Assembly: GCA_018335295.1 (NCBI GenBank) | Contig: JAGXKI010000010.1 | Coordinates: 16,298-57,337 of the forward strand | Length of the DNA: 41,040 nucleotides | Source of the DNA: a bacterium | Lineage (GTDB): Bacteria > Acidobacteriota > Aminicenantia > Aminicenantales > Aminicenantaceae | Direction: 5' to 3' | In this document: piece after piece, positions 8,942 through 18,824 of the stretch | Numbering within the stretch: the stretch's first letter is position 1 | How the letters are laid out: each line of letters begins with the position of its first letter | Program-made: the position numbers and the translations under genes | Notes under the pieces: model-generated | What the model saw: only the letters and a program-made list of their open reading frames with translations | Told to the model about the DNA's origin: nothing | Databases searched by the model: none

Positions 8942-11900
8942 ATGGACACAAGACATTCCATGGGCGGAAGGCCGAAAGTTGATTTTGATCGAGTGCGAAT
9001 CAACATAGCCTCTCCTGAAAAGATTAAAAGTTGGTCATGGGGAGAAGTGACGAAACCCGAAACCATCAATTATAGAACCTTTAAACCGGAAAAGGATGGC
9101 CTTTTTTGTGCTAAGATATTCGGACCCATCAATGATTACGAATGTCTGTGTGGAAAATATAAGAGGATGAAATATCGGGGAATTATTTGCGAAAGATGCG
9201 GAGTTGAAGTGACCAAATCTAAAGTTCGACGTGAACGGATGGGACACATTCAACTGGCTTCTCCTGTGGCTCATATCTGGTTTTTTAAAAGCACCCCAAG
9301 CCGTATTGGCCTGGTGCTAGATCTTTCCATGAAAGACTTGGAAAAGGTTCTTTATTTTGAATCATACATTGTGATTGAGCCCGGAGGGACTCCTCTTAAA
9401 GAAAGACAAGTTTTGGGTGAAGAAGAATACCGGGATGCCCGCGAAAAACATGGAGAAGCTTTTGAAGCAGGAATAGGGGCGGAGGCCATAAAAAAATTGT
9501 TGGAGAGGATCGATATCAATAAAGAATCTTCCCGTCTAAGAAAGTTAATGAAGAGTGAAACCTCCCAACAAAGAAGGCTGCGTCATGCAAAAAGATTGAG
9601 AGTATTCAAAGCTCTCAAGAATTCAGGGAATCGCCCGGAATGGATGATACTGGATGCGATTCCGGTTATTCCTCCCGATTTAAGACCTTTAGTCCGTTTG
9701 GACGGAGGTCGGTTTGCCACTTCGGATTTGAATGATCTCTACCGCCGGGTTATCAACCGGAATAACCGGTTGAAAAAGCTCATTGAGTTGAAGGCTCCAG
9801 AGCTTATCATCCGGAATGAGAAACGAATGCTCCAGGAAGCGGTGGATGCTCTTTTTGATAATGGAAAGAGAGGTCGAGTCCATTTAGGAGCCAACCGGAG
9901 ACCCCTTAAGTCTTTGAGTGATGCTTTGAAGGGGAAACAGGGGAGGTTTCGTCAAAACCTTTTAGGTAAACGTGTGGATTATTCGGGACGTTCTGTCATT
10001 GTGGTGGGACCCGAACTCAAGTTGAACCAATGTGGATTGCCTAAAAAAATGGCCTTGGAATTGTTCAAGCCTTTTATTTTTCATAAGTTGGAGAAAGAAG
10101 GTTTGGTTCCCAGTGTCAAAGTAGCTCGAGAATGGCATGAGCAGGAGCGGCCTGAAGTCTGGGATTACTTGGAAGAGGTGGTGAAAGAGCATCCCATACT
10201 TCTCAACAGAGCTCCTACCTTGCACCGATTAGGCATCCAGGCTTTTGAGCCCATTTTAGTTGAAGGAAAGGCGATTCAAGTCCATCCTCTGGTATGTGCG
10301 GCTTTCAATGCTGATTTTGATGGAGATCAAATGGCGGTTCATACACCTTTGTCGGTGGAAGCTCAAGTGGAAGCTCAAAATTTAATGTTGTCTACTAAAA
10401 ACATTCTTTCTCCTGCGCATGGGAGACCTCTGGCTGTTCCTAGCCAAGATATGGTTTTAGGATGTTATTATTTAACTCTGGGTAAGGAAGCCCAAAAAGG
10501 TGAGGGGCGATTTTTTGCCTCCTTTGATGAAGTTATATTAGCATTGGAAAACAAAGAGGTTGAACTTCATACCCGCGTAAAAGTCAGGTTTAACGGCCAA
10601 TTTATGAATCTGGAGAGTTATTATGATAGCCAAGCCGTGATGACCTGTCCTTCCCCCCAAGTGGAAAGTGGAATTATTGAAACTACCCCGGGAAGGATTA
10701 TTTTAAACAACATTCTTCCCTCCGAGGTGCCTTTTATCAACGGCATGCTGAAGAAAGAAGGTCTGGGGAATCTGATTTATTATACGTATTTGAAGGTAGG
10801 AATTTCTCCTACCATCCAGATGTTAGATCAGATGAAGGAAGTTGGTTTCTATTATGCCACCCAGGCTGGATTTTCTTTGGGCATAGAAGATTGTCTTATT
10901 CCGAAAGAAAAATCTACATTGGTGGAAAAAGCCCAAAAAGATGTTCAAAAAGTGGAGAAACTTTACAGAGAAGGAACCATTTCTGCTGGAGAAAGATTCA
11001 ACCGAGTTGTAGAAATCTGGGGTTCGGTGACAGATAATGTTTCCAGTGTCATGATCGAACGAATGCGGAAAGGGAGTTTTGAAGGAAATGAACTGAATCC
11101 TCTTTTTGTAATGGCTGATTCGGGATCTCGAGGAAACAAACAACAGATCCGTCAGCTTGCAGGGATGAGGGGATTGATGAGTAAACCTTCAGGTGAAATC
11201 ATTGAAACTCCCATTGTTTCCAATTTGCGAGAAGGATTGAATGTGTTGCAGTACTTTATTTCTACTCACGGAGCTCGAAAGGGATTGGCAGATACAGCTT
11301 TAAAGACGGCTAATTCAGGGTACTTGACTCGAAAGCTTATCGATGTGGCTCAGGAAGTGATTGTGGATAAGCATGACTGCGGAACCCTGAAAGGAGTGGT
11401 GGCTTCAGCCATAGTGGAAAATGGTGAACTCATCGAGTCTTTCTTTGACCGGATAGTGGGACGGATTTCGCTGGAAAGAATTACCGATCCTGATTCCAAT
11501 AAGGTGATTGTGGATGTCAATCAAGAGATTAGTGAAGAAGTGGCCCAAAGGCTGGAAGAATTAGGGATCGAGAGAATCAAAATCCGATCTCTTCTCACAT
11601 GTGAATCTAAAAGAGGTGTGTGTCAACTCTGTTATGGACGAGATATGGCTTCTGGATTTCCGGTAGAACTCGGAGAAGCTGTGGGGATTACTGCTGCCCA
11701 ATCTATCGGTGAGCCAGGGACACAACTGACCATGAGAACTTTTCATGTAGGAGGCATAGCCACCCGGGGAGCCGAAAAATCCAAGCTGGAGGCAAAGAAT
11801 AACGGTGTGATTAAATTTTATAATTTGAAGTCCATTATAGACAGAGAAGGTTCGTTGATAGTGGTCAACCGGAATGCCAACATCGCTATTCTTGATCATA

Positions 11901-13081
11901 GGGGACGAAAAGTAGAACATTATCAGGTTCCCTACGGAGCCAAGATTATGGTGAAGGAAGGGGAAGAGGTTAAAGCCCGCCAGGAATTTGCTGAGTGGGA
12001 TCCTTTCAACACTTTTGTTCTGGCTGAAGAGAAGGGGAACGTCGATTTTCATGATGTGAAATTGGGTGTTTCAATGGAGGAAGTCCAGGATGAATTCACT
12101 GGTTTGATCAGTCAGGTTATTATCGAACCCAAAGATGAGAAGATGCAGCCTCAGGTTCTGGTTAAAGACAAACAAGGAAAGACTCTTAAGAAATATTTTC
12201 TGCCATCCGGAGCTAATCTGGAAGTGAAAGATCAAGATGAAGTTTCTCCAGGAGATGTTTTGGCTAAGATACCTAGAGAGGTGGCCCGCACCAAAGATAT
12301 TACAGGAGGATTGCCCCGGGCTGAAGAGCTTTTTGAGGCCCGAAAACCTAAATTACCCGCAGTTATCTCTGAGATTGATGGGGTGGTAAAATTTGGGGGT
12401 CTGACCCGAAATACTCGAAAGATTATTGTCCATAATGAACGCGGAGGAGAAAAAGAATACTTTATTCCCAAAGGAGCTCACTTGAGTGTCGGAGATGGAG
12501 AAAGAGTCAAAGCGGGGACAGCCTTGATGGACGGAGCTGTGAATCCTCATGATATACTGAAAGTCTTGGGAGAAAAAGAATTGGCCAAATATCTTGTTAG
12601 GGAACTTCAAGAAGTTTACAGGCTTCAAGGAGTGTCCATCAACGATAAACACATGGAAGTGATCATTCGGCAGATGATGCGGTGGGTCAAAGTGGAAGAA
12701 GTGGGAGACACGGACTTCCTTGTGGATGAGCAGGTAGATAAGTTTGTTTTTCAGGAAGAAAATGAAAAGATCATACAAAACGGAGGAAAACCGGCTAAGG
12801 CAAGACCTCTCCTTTTAGGAATAACCAAGAGTTCTTTAAGTACAGATAGTTTTATCGCTGCAGCTTCTTTTCAGGAAACTACGCGCATTTTGACTGAGGC
12901 GAGCCTTTACGGAAAAGTGGATCATTTGCGTCGATTGAAAGAAAATATCATTATGGGAAGGATAATCCCAGCTGGTACTGGATACAGGTTTTACCATGAT
13001 GTGAAATTAGCGGAAGAAGAAAAAGAGAAAAAAGAAGAAGAAAAAAAAGAAAAAGAAGTTGATTTGACTCTGGGGAGCTAA
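8942..13081 (+). CDS. rpoC: DNA-directed RNA polymerase subunit beta'
   Basis: The beta' subunit carries the catalytic magnesium site. The 1379-residue protein has the N-terminal zinc site ([13 protein letters not shown]...CERCG, about residues 61-80) and the absolutely conserved [12 protein letters not shown] with metal ligands D458, D460 and D462. The second zinc site is formed with [17 protein letters not shown], and the C-terminal half includes [16 protein letters not shown]. It begins two bases after the rpoB stop. The last 25 residues are a charged tail of alternating Lys and Glu ending VDLTLGS. A 434-bp non-coding region follows, which is where the transcript most likely ends. Confidence 0.99.
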   Translation: MDTRHSMGGRPKVDFDRVRINIASPEKIKSWSWGEVTKPETINYRTFKPEKDGLFCAKIFGPINDYECLCGKYKRMKYRGIICERCGVEVTKSKVRRERMGHIQLASPVAHIWFFKSTPSRIGLVLDLSMKDLEKVLYFESYIVIEPGGTPLKERQVLGEEEYRDAREKHGEAFEAGIGAEAIKKLLERIDINKESSRLRKLMKSETSQQRRLRHAKRLRVFKALKNSGNRPEWMILDAIPVIPPDLRPLVRLDGGRFATSDLNDLYRRVINRNNRLKKLIELKAPELIIRNEKRMLQEAVDALFDNGKRGRVHLGANRRPLKSLSDALKGKQGRFRQNLLGKRVDYSGRSVIVVGPELKLNQCGLPKKMALELFKPFIFHKLEKEGLVPSVKVAREWHEQERPEVWDYLEEVVKEHPILLNRAPTLHRLGIQAFEPILVEGKAIQVHPLVCAAFNADFDGDQMAVHTPLSVEAQVEAQNLMLSTKNILSPAHGRPLAVPSQDMVLGCYYLTLGKEAQKGEGRFFASFDEVILALENKEVELHTRVKVRFNGQFMNLESYYDSQAVMTCPSPQVESGIIETTPGRIILNNILPSEVPFINGMLKKEGLGNLIYYTYLKVGISPTIQMLDQMKEVGFYYATQAGFSLGIEDCLIPKEKSTLVEKAQKDVQKVEKLYREGTISAGERFNRVVEIWGSVTDNVSSVMIERMRKGSFEGNELNPLFVMADSGSRGNKQQIRQLAGMRGLMSKPSGEIIETPIVSNLREGLNVLQYFISTHGARKGLADTALKTANSGYLTRKLIDVAQEVIVDKHDCGTLKGVVASAIVENGELIESFFDRIVGRISLERITDPDSNKVIVDVNQEISEEVAQRLEELGIERIKIRSLLTCESKRGVCQLCYGRDMASGFPVELGEAVGITAAQSIGEPGTQLTMRTFHVGGIATRGAEKSKLEAKNNGVIKFYNLKSIIDREGSLIVVNRNANIAILDHRGRKVEHYQVPYGAKIMVKEGEEVKARQEFAEWDPFNTFVLAEEKGNVDFHDVKLGVSMEEVQDEFTGLISQVIIEPKDEKMQPQVLVKDKQGKTLKKYFLPSGANLEVKDQDEVSPGDVLAKIPREVARTKDITGGLPRAEELFEARKPKLPAVISEIDGVVKFGGLTRNTRKIIVHNERGGEKEYFIPKGAHLSVGDGERVKAGTALMDGAVNPHDILKVLGEKELAKYLVRELQEVYRLQGVSINDKHMEVIIRQMMRWVKVEEVGDTDFLVDEQVDKFVFQEENEKIIQNGGKPAKARPLLLGITKSSLSTDSFIAAASFQETTRILTEASLYGKVDHLRRLKENIIMGRIIPAGTGYRFYHDVKLAEEEKEKKEEEKKEKEVDLTLGS

Positions 13082-13129
13082 GCCATTCTTACAGAATTTT
13101 TGTAATCCTCTCCTTTTTAGCAAAGAATT

Positions 13130-13188
13130 CCCCCCCCCTCTTCTATGGGTAAAAATGTCCCTCAAGTGTGAAGGAATAGGGGGTGGGG
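13130..13188 (+). terminator. Possible GC-rich hairpin after rpoC
   Basis: The C9 tract at 13130-13138 can pair with GGGGGTGGGG (13179-13188) as two four-pair GC blocks around a mismatch, with a loop of about 40 bases. AT-rich sequence follows (CCAAAAATTATTTT). The position about 50 bp past the rpoC stop suits a terminator, but the loop is long and there is no clean U run, so this is tentative. Confidence 0.3.
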
Positions 13189-13283
13189 CCAAAAATTATT
13201 TTCCTGCAGATCTATCTTTACAAATATGTAAGGTTAGGCAGATTTATTCAGGATGGAGAAAGGGATATCCAGCTCGGATTTTC

Positions 13284-13312
13284 TTGACATTAAAGGTCTT
13301 TTTTGATACGAT
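13284..13312 (+). promoter_or_regulatory. Sigma70-type promoter P1 upstream of rpsL
   Basis: A perfect -35 box TTGACA (13284-13289) is followed after exactly 17 bp by TACGAT (13307-13312), a good -10 box. Transcription would start near 13319 and give a leader of about 200 bases before rpsL, running through the inverted repeat at 13394-13421. It lies in the only long gap of the ribosomal region. Not tested experimentally. Confidence 0.65.
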
Positions 13313-13393
13313 TTCATCGATTAATTTGGCTTTTCGATAAGAGTTTCGTTCCAAAAAAGAAAGCCTCAGGATAAAGGTAGTAACCATTAGAAT

Positions 13394-13421
13394 AAATAGT
13401 TAGAAATCTCTCTAACTATTT
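13394..13421. promoter_or_regulatory. Perfect 11-bp inverted repeat between two promoters
   Basis: AAATAGTTAGA (13394-13404) and TCTAACTATTT (13411-13421) are exact reverse complements separated by the six bases AATCTC. It ends nine bases before the -35 box of promoter P2. Possible roles are an AT-rich terminator or attenuator for transcripts from upstream, or an operator for a dimeric regulator. It lacks a strong U run, so intrinsic termination would be modest. The repeat is seen directly; the role is inferred. Confidence 0.6.
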
Positions 13422-13429
13422 TAATTACC

Positions 13430-13458
13430 TTGACATAAGTAGGGCTTTTTGCTATTAT
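13430..13458 (+). promoter_or_regulatory. Sigma70-type promoter P2 upstream of rpsL
   Basis: A perfect TTGACA (13430-13435), a 17-bp spacer and TATTAT (13453-13458) make this the best promoter match in the window. Transcription would start near 13465, leaving about 50 bases of leader with GGAGG at 13503-13507 before the GTG start of rpsL. It is probably the main promoter of the str-S10-spc-alpha block. Confidence 0.75.
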
Positions 13459-13515
13459 CCACCCACTTAATTTGAGGGTGTTCATTAGACTGAAAATAAA
13501 TAGGAGGAAAAAAAA

Positions 13516-13905
13516 GTGCCAACGATCAATCAATTAGTAAGGAAAGGAAGAAAGAAGGAGAAATACAAAAGTAAATCTCCAGCTCTAGAAAGATGCCCTC
13601 AAAAAAGAGGTGTTTGCACTCGGGTCTTTACCACAACACCGAAGAAGCCTAATTCAGCTATGAGGAAGGTGGCCCGAATTCGCCTCACCAATAATATAGA
13701 AGTAACCAGTTATATACCGGGAGCAGGACATAATCTTCAGGAACACTCCATAGTGTTAATTCGTGGAGGAAGAGTCAAAGATTTGCCTGGAGTTCGGTAC
13801 CATTTGGTGAGAGGCTCTCTGGATTGTGAGGGAGTCCAAGACCGGGCAAAGGGACGATCCAAATACGGAACTAAGAGACCTAAAGAAAAGAAAATCTCTA
13901 AATAA
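13516..13905 (+). CDS. rpsL: Ribosomal protein S12
   Basis: S12 lies at the decoding centre and controls accuracy. The 129-residue protein has the signature [19 protein letters not shown] with Lys43, and [13 protein letters not shown] with Lys88 and Pro91. These are the usual streptomycin-sensitive residues, and Asp89 is the site modified to methylthio-aspartate in some bacteria. The start is GTG 13516 ([11 protein letters not shown]), with GGAGG eight bases upstream. It is the first gene after the rpoC-rpsL gap and leads the str cluster; rpsG follows after 11 bp. Confidence 0.99.
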   Translation: MPTINQLVRKGRKKEKYKSKSPALERCPQKRGVCTRVFTTTPKKPNSAMRKVARIRLTNNIEVTSYIPGAGHNLQEHSIVLIRGGRVKDLPGVRYHLVRGSLDCEGVQDRAKGRSKYGTKRPKEKKISK

Positions 13906-13916
13906 AGGAAAGCTGA

Positions 13917-14387
13917 ATGCCTCGGAAAGGAAAAGTTAAGAAAAGAGAAATCAATCCAGATTCAATTTATAACAGCCGTCTTATCGCCAAATTCATCAAT
14001 TATGTAATGGATGATGGAAAGAAAAATCTCGCTGAAAACATTGTCTACAGCGCCATGGATCAGGTGAAAAAGAAAGAAAAAGATGACCCTCTCAAACTGG
14101 TGGAGAAAGCTGTGCAAAACGTACGCCCGATGGTAGAGACCAAATCCAGAAGAGTGGGGGGAGCTACATACCAGGTACCTGTGGAAGTCCCGGAGAGACG
14201 ATCTTTATCTTTAGCAGTAAGATGGATAGTGAAATACGCCCAGGGAAGACCCGGAAGAAAATTTACGAATAAACTGGCTTCAGAGATTGGAGATGCGGTT
14301 CATAACCGGGGTGGTTCTGTAAAGAAAAAAGAAGATGTGCATAGGATGGCAGAGGCTAACCGAGCCTTTGCTCATTATAAATGGTAG
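13917..14387 (+). CDS. rpsG: Ribosomal protein S7
   Basis: S7 starts assembly of the 30S head and contacts the E-site tRNA. The 156-residue protein is of normal length with motifs KFINYVMDDGKKNLAENIVY, NVRPMVETKSRRVGGATYQV and HRMAEANRAFAHYKW at the C-terminus. In E. coli S7 represses the str mRNA from the rpsL-rpsG junction. Here that junction is only 11 bp (AGGAAAGCTGA), too short for the E. coli structure. Confidence 0.99.
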   Translation: MPRKGKVKKREINPDSIYNSRLIAKFINYVMDDGKKNLAENIVYSAMDQVKKKEKDDPLKLVEKAVQNVRPMVETKSRRVGGATYQVPVEVPERRSLSLAVRWIVKYAQGRPGRKFTNKLASEIGDAVHNRGGSVKKKEDVHRMAEANRAFAHYKW

Positions 14388-14432
14388 TCTTCTTTAAAAA
14401 CGGTTTAACAAAAACCAAGATGGAGTTGAGAT

Positions 14433-16529
14433 TTGGTACGAAGGAATCCTATAGACAAAGTCAGGAACATGGGCATAATGGCCCATATCGATGCAGGGAA
14501 GACGACTACCACAGAAAGAATCCTGTACTACACAGGTATCACCTATAAGATGGGGGAGGTAGATGAAGGTACAGCCGTTATGGATTGGATGGCGCAAGAG
14601 CAAGAGCGCGGTATCACCATAACCTCAGCTGCTACCTCCTGTTTCTGGAAAAATTGCCAAATCAACATTATTGATACCCCTGGACATGTAGATTTTACGG
14701 CTGAAGTGGAACGTTCATTGAGAGTTCTAGATGGGGCTGTTATCGTCCTCTGTGGAGTCGGGGGATTGGAAGCTCAGTCGGAGACAGTTTGGCGTCAAGC
14801 CGATGGGTATCAAATTCCCCGGATTGTGTACATCAATAAAATGGACAGAGTTGGGGTCAATCCAGAAAAGGCTATTCAGGAAATGAAAGACCAACTGGAT
14901 ACCAATCCCTTGGTCATCCAGATACCCTTGGGGAGAGAAGAAAATTTCAGGGGAGTCATAGATTTGGTGAGAATGAAAGAAATTGATTGGGGCGATAATC
15001 TACTGGGGACAAAATTCGAGGTTAGAGAGATTTCAGAAGAGAACAAAGAAGAAGCTTATAAAAAGAGAAATGAAATGCTTGAACAATTGAGTTACGCCGA
15101 TGACCGGCTGATGGAAAAATATCTGGAAGAAGCTGAAATTTCTCCCCAGGAAATAAAGAGAGTTATCCGAAAAGGAACTGTTTCTCTGAAATTTGTCCCT
15201 GTGCTTTTAGGGGCATCTTTTAAAAATAAGGGAGTTCATCCTCTGATGGACGCTATAGTCGATTATTTGCCTTCTCCTGTGGAGGTTCCTCCCGTAAAAG
15301 GGTATCATCCTGAGAGCATGGAAGAAGAGACTCGAAGGGCTTCCGATGATGAACCTTTTTCTGGTTTGGTGTTTAAAATAATGAGTGATCCTTATGTGGG
15401 CTCTCTTGCTTTTTTGCGTGTTTATTCAGGAAAAGTAAAGGAGGGCTCGACTATCTATAATTCATCTCAAGGCAAAGAAGGACGAATTAGTCGGCTTTTG
15501 GAGATGCATTCCAATAAGAGAAAGGAAATTAAAGAAGCCTACGCTGGAGACATTGCAGCTATTGCCTCTATGAAAGAGATTTCTACAGGTGATACTCTTT
15601 GTACAAGAAACCATCCGCTTGTGTTTGGCTCTATTAAATTTCCTGAGCCAGTGGTTTCGGCTATCATAGAGCCGCGGTCACGAAGGGAACACCCCCGGTT
15701 GTCTGAAGCTCTTTCTAAGGTGAGCAGGGAAGATCCTTCATTTAAAGTCGCTCAGGATCCCTCTACTGGTCAGACTGTGGTTTATGGAATGGGAGAACTT
15801 CATCTGGAAATCATTATGGATCGGATGGAAAGAGAATACGGAGTCAAGGCCAATTTGGGGAAGCCTCAGGTGGCTTATAAAGAGACCATCACCAATTCCA
15901 TCGAAGAGGAAGGAAAATACATACGTCAATCTGGAGGAAGAGGACAGTACGGTCATTGTCGAATCAGGATTGAGCCTTTAGGGAGGGGACAAGGTTTTGA
16001 ATTTATTGATGAGATCAAAAAAGGAGTGATTCCCAAAGAATACATTCCCTATGTGGAAGCTGGGGTTAAAGAGGCTATGGAATCCGGGACCTTAGCCGGT
16101 TTTCCGGTCACAGATGTCAGAGTAAGATTGATTGACGGGTCCTATCATCCTGTGGATTCTTCTCCCATTGCTTTCAAAATCGCTGGATCCATAGCCTTTA
16201 AAAATGCCTCTTCAAAGGCCAATTCTACATTACTTGAGCCCGTGATGAGTTTGGTCGCCGTGGCTCCCAATGAATATTTTGGAGATATTGTGGGGGATAT
16301 CACGGCGAGAAGAGGAAGAGTTGAACATGTGGATCTCAGAGGGGGCTCTCGGTACATTAAAGCTCTGGTTCCTTTGGCGGAGATGTTCGGCTATGCTACC
16401 ACTCTTCGGACATTGACGCAAGGAAGAGGAGTGTTTACTATGGAGTTTTACCGGAATGAAGCTTTAGAGGCTCCGATTATGGAAGAAGTGATTGCTAGAA
16501 TTGAAGGACGGAATACGGCTAATCGATAG
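14433..16529 (+). CDS. fusA: Elongation factor G
   Basis: EF-G is the GTPase that drives translocation and, with RRF, ribosome recycling. The 698-residue protein has AHIDAGKTT (17-25), DTPGH (81-85) and NKMD (135-138). Domain IV carries GGRGQYGHCRI and PVDSSPIAFKIAGS, and the C-terminus is a domain V fold. The start is the rare codon TTG at 14433, with GGAG at 14422-14425. The first ATG in frame is at residue 14 and would remove the conserved start of the G domain, so TTG is required. The second tuf copy follows after 41 bp. Confidence 0.98.
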   Translation: MVRRNPIDKVRNMGIMAHIDAGKTTTTERILYYTGITYKMGEVDEGTAVMDWMAQEQERGITITSAATSCFWKNCQINIIDTPGHVDFTAEVERSLRVLDGAVIVLCGVGGLEAQSETVWRQADGYQIPRIVYINKMDRVGVNPEKAIQEMKDQLDTNPLVIQIPLGREENFRGVIDLVRMKEIDWGDNLLGTKFEVREISEENKEEAYKKRNEMLEQLSYADDRLMEKYLEEAEISPQEIKRVIRKGTVSLKFVPVLLGASFKNKGVHPLMDAIVDYLPSPVEVPPVKGYHPESMEEETRRASDDEPFSGLVFKIMSDPYVGSLAFLRVYSGKVKEGSTIYNSSQGKEGRISRLLEMHSNKRKEIKEAYAGDIAAIASMKEISTGDTLCTRNHPLVFGSIKFPEPVVSAIIEPRSRREHPRLSEALSKVSREDPSFKVAQDPSTGQTVVYGMGELHLEIIMDRMEREYGVKANLGKPQVAYKETITNSIEEEGKYIRQSGGRGQYGHCRIRIEPLGRGQGFEFIDEIKKGVIPKEYIPYVEAGVKEAMESGTLAGFPVTDVRVRLIDGSYHPVDSSPIAFKIAGSIAFKNASSKANSTLLEPVMSLVAVAPNEYFGDIVGDITARRGRVEHVDLRGGSRYIKALVPLAEMFGYATTLRTLTQGRGVFTMEFYRNEALEAPIMEEVIARIEGRNTANR

Positions 16530-16555
16530 AATCATAGGAATAATGAATTTAAAAT

Positions 16556-17771
16556 AGGAGGTAAAAAGGAATGGCGAGGGCAAGGTTTGAGCGGAAGAAG
16601 CCGCATTTAAACATAGGGACGGTAGGGCATGTGGACCATGGGAAGACCACATTGACCTCGGCGATGACGAAGGTACTGAACAAATCGGTAGAGGGAGTGA
16701 GTTATGTAGAGTTTGACAAGATAGACAATGCTCCTGAGGAGAAGGAGAGAGGGTTGACCATTCAGATTGCGCACATAGAGTATGAGACAGCGAATCGGCA
16801 TTATGCGCATATTGATTGTCCTGGGCATGCGGATTACATAAAGAACATGGTGACTGGGGCTGCCCAGATGGATGGGGCTGTTTTAGTGGTGGCAGCGGAT
16901 GATGGACCGATGCCGCAGACACGGGAGCACATTTTGTTGGCGCGGCAGGTGAATGTTCCGGCGATAGTGGTATTTATCAACAAGGTAGATTTAGTGGATG
17001 ATCCGGAGATACTGGATTTAGTGGAGTTAGAGGTACGGGAGTTATTGACGAAGTACGAATTTCCTGGGGACAAGATTCCGGTAGTGAAGGGGAGTGCGTT
17101 GAAGTCGATGGAGTCGGATGGGGATGCGGAGGCAGAGGTAAACAAGCCTGTGAAGGAGTTACTGGAGTCGATGGACAGCTACATACCGGAGCCGACAAGG
17201 GTAGTGGACAAGCCGTTTTTGATGCCCATTGAGGACATATTCACGATAAGCGGTCGAGGGACCGTGGTGACTGGCCGAGTGGAGCGAGGAAGGGTCAAGA
17301 CAGGAGAGGAGGTAGAGCTTGTTGGGTTTGGAGAGACCAAGAAGAGGGTAGTGACCGGAGTGGAGATGTTTCGCAAGACGTTGGATGAAGGGGTAGCTGG
17401 AGACAATGTAGGAGTTTTATTGAGAGGGACAGATAAGGAAGAAGTTGAGAGAGGGATGGTATTGGCGAAGCCTGGATCGATCACGCCGCATCATCACTGC
17501 AGGGCAGAGGTGTATGCGTTGAAGAAAGAAGAAGGAGGGAGGCACACGCCGTTTTTCAGCGGATATCGGCCTCAGTTTTATTTTTCGACGACAGATGTGA
17601 CAGGGACAGTGAAGTTGCCGCAGGGAGTTGAGATGGTGATGCCAGGGGACAATTCGAATTTAGAGATAGAGTTGATTGTGAATGTGGCGATGGAGAAGGG
17701 CCAGAAGTTTGCGATTCGAGAAGGAGGACGGACCGTCGGAGCCGGGACAGTGACTGAAATCATCGAGTGAG
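16556..17771 (+). repeat. Direct repeat, right copy (tuf gene plus ribosome binding site)
   Basis: This is the second copy of the block seen at 1-1216. Identity starts at or before the Shine-Dalgarno AGGAGGT (16556-16562) and ends one base after the stop codon. Sequence beyond 17771 (CGGAAAATAATA) is unrelated to the sequence after copy 1. The sharp right border just past the stop codon fits gene conversion or a recent gene duplication. Confidence 0.95.
16571..17770 (+). CDS. tuf: Elongation factor Tu, copy 2
   Basis: The protein is identical in all 399 residues to the product of 16-1215, and no base difference is seen. This copy sits in the classical str position, after rpsL-rpsG-fusA and before the S10 cluster. 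The Shine-Dalgarno TAGGAGGT is a full anti-SD match. Its GAG/AAG/GGG/ATA-rich codon use contrasts with fusA just upstream, which favours GAA, AAA and GGA. Two tuf genes, one in rif and one in str, are common in bacteria and raise output of the most abundant cell protein. Confidence 0.99.
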   Translation: MARARFERKKPHLNIGTVGHVDHGKTTLTSAMTKVLNKSVEGVSYVEFDKIDNAPEEKERGLTIQIAHIEYETANRHYAHIDCPGHADYIKNMVTGAAQMDGAVLVVAADDGPMPQTREHILLARQVNVPAIVVFINKVDLVDDPEILDLVELEVRELLTKYEFPGDKIPVVKGSALKSMESDGDAEAEVNKPVKELLESMDSYIPEPTRVVDKPFLMPIEDIFTISGRGTVVTGRVERGRVKTGEEVELVGFGETKKRVVTGVEMFRKTLDEGVAGDNVGVLLRGTDKEEVERGMVLAKPGSITPHHHCRAEVYALKKEEGGRHTPFFSGYRPQFYFSTTDVTGTVKLPQGVEMVMPGDNSNLEIELIVNVAMEKGQKFAIREGGRTVGAGTVTEIIE

Positions 17772-17842
17772 CGGAAAATAATATAGGGAGGAATGAATAT
17801 ATAAAATACTCTCGAATATGAGGAGAAGCGAGGGACATAAAA

Positions 17843-18163
17843 ATGGATAAGATAAGAATTCGGCTGCAATCTTTTGATCATCGTTTATTGGATCAATCGG
17901 TAAAGGACATACTGGTGAAAGCAAAAAGAACAGGAGCTCAAGTCTCTGGGCCAGTACCTTTACCCACACGGATCCACAAATTCTGTGTTCTTCGTTCTCC
18001 AAATGTCAATAAAAGATCAAGAGAGCATTTCGAGATGCGAATACACAAAAGGCTAATGGATATCAGTGACTACAATAATGAGACCATCGAGGAACTGCAG
18101 AAATTGGATTTACCTGCTGGCATTGATGTGGAAATTCAGGCTTATGGTGCGGGAGGAGAATGA
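17843..18163 (+). CDS. rpsJ: Ribosomal protein S10
   Basis: S10 is a 30S head protein and also the NusE antitermination factor that contacts NusG and NusB. The 106-residue protein has [53 protein letters not shown] and the C-terminal [11 protein letters not shown]. The 72-bp gap after tuf is the longest between str and S10 genes and holds no clear promoter or terminator, so str and S10 may be co-transcribed. A GAGGGA precedes the ATG. The usual L4-regulated S10 leader of E. coli is not recognisable. Confidence 0.99.
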   Translation: MDKIRIRLQSFDHRLLDQSVKDILVKAKRTGAQVSGPVPLPTRIHKFCVLRSPNVNKRSREHFEMRIHKRLMDISDYNNETIEELQKLDLPAGIDVEIQAYGAGGE

Positions 18164-18165
18164 CC

Positions 18166-18822
18166 ATGGTGGAAGGATTGATTGGAAAAAAAGTCGGTAT
18201 GACCCAAATATTTAGCGAAGATGGAAGTGTAGTTCCCGTCACGGTGATCAAAGCAGGTCCTTGTGCTGTGGTTCAGAAGAAAAGTGAAAAAAAAGAAGGT
18301 TATTCGGCAGTTCAATTGGCGTTTATGGAAGACAAGCTATCCAAAAAGATATCTAAGCCTTTAAAAGGTCATTTAGATAAAGCCGGGGTCTCTTCTTCCA
18401 GGATATTAAGAGAGTTTCAATTTGACGATTCAAGTGAAGTCCAACCGGGATCTCAATTATTTGTCGATATTTTTCAGGAGGGAGAAAAGGTGGATGTTAT
18501 CGGGACCAGCAAAGGAAAGGGATTTGCCGGAGTTATGAGACGGTGGGGATTTCATGGTGGAAAATCCACTCATGGTTCCAGGACTTACAGAAAACCAGGA
18601 GCCATTGGAGCTTCAGCCACTCCTGCGAAGGTCATTAAAGGGAGAAAACTCCCTGGTCAAATGGGTCATCAAAGAGTTAAAAATAAAAATTTGCAAGTTG
18701 TGGAAACGGATAAAGATAATAATTTCCTTCTGGTCAAAGGAAGTATTCCGGGTGCTAAGGGAGATTATGTGATGATTAAAAAGGCTTATTTCAGGCCTGA
18801 AAAGAAATCTAGGAAAGAATAA
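18166..18822 (+). CDS. rplC: Ribosomal protein L3
   Basis: L3 reaches the peptidyl transferase centre through a long loop. The product (about 218 residues) has the N-terminal [16 protein letters not shown] and the loop motif [20 protein letters not shown]. Two in-frame ATGs exist. That at 18160 overlaps the rpsJ stop (ATGA) but lies only three bases after GGAGG (18152-18156). That at 18166 lies nine bases after it and fits the family N-terminus, so I chose 18166. Confidence 0.98.
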   Translation: MVEGLIGKKVGMTQIFSEDGSVVPVTVIKAGPCAVVQKKSEKKEGYSAVQLAFMEDKLSKKISKPLKGHLDKAGVSSSRILREFQFDDSSEVQPGSQLFVDIFQEGEKVDVIGTSKGKGFAGVMRRWGFHGGKSTHGSRTYRKPGAIGASATPAKVIKGRKLPGQMGHQRVKNKNLQVVETDKDNNFLLVKGSIPGAKGDYVMIKKAYFRPEKKSRKE

Positions 18823-18824
18823 AA

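Larger units (their letters stand above)
13082..13515 (+). other. Non-coding region between rpoC and rpsL
   Basis: This is the only gene-free stretch over 300 bp in the window. It contains a C9 tract at 13130-13138 facing a G-rich tract at 13179-13188, two promoter-like elements (13284-13312 and 13430-13458), a perfect inverted repeat (13394-13421) and the rpsL ribosome binding site (GGAGG at 13503-13507). A 61-codon ORF at 13155-13340 crosses it but overlaps the first promoter and shows no recognisable protein features, so I do not call it a gene. It probably separates the rif and str transcription units. Confidence 0.8.

Noticed and set aside
13155-13340. 61-codon + strand ORF in the rpoC-rpsL gap
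   Set aside because: It runs across the promoter at 13284-13312, has no clear ribosome binding site and no recognisable protein motif.
17771-17842. Possible promoter between tuf and rpsJ
   Set aside because: No pair of boxes with acceptable sequence and spacing is visible in these 72 bases.
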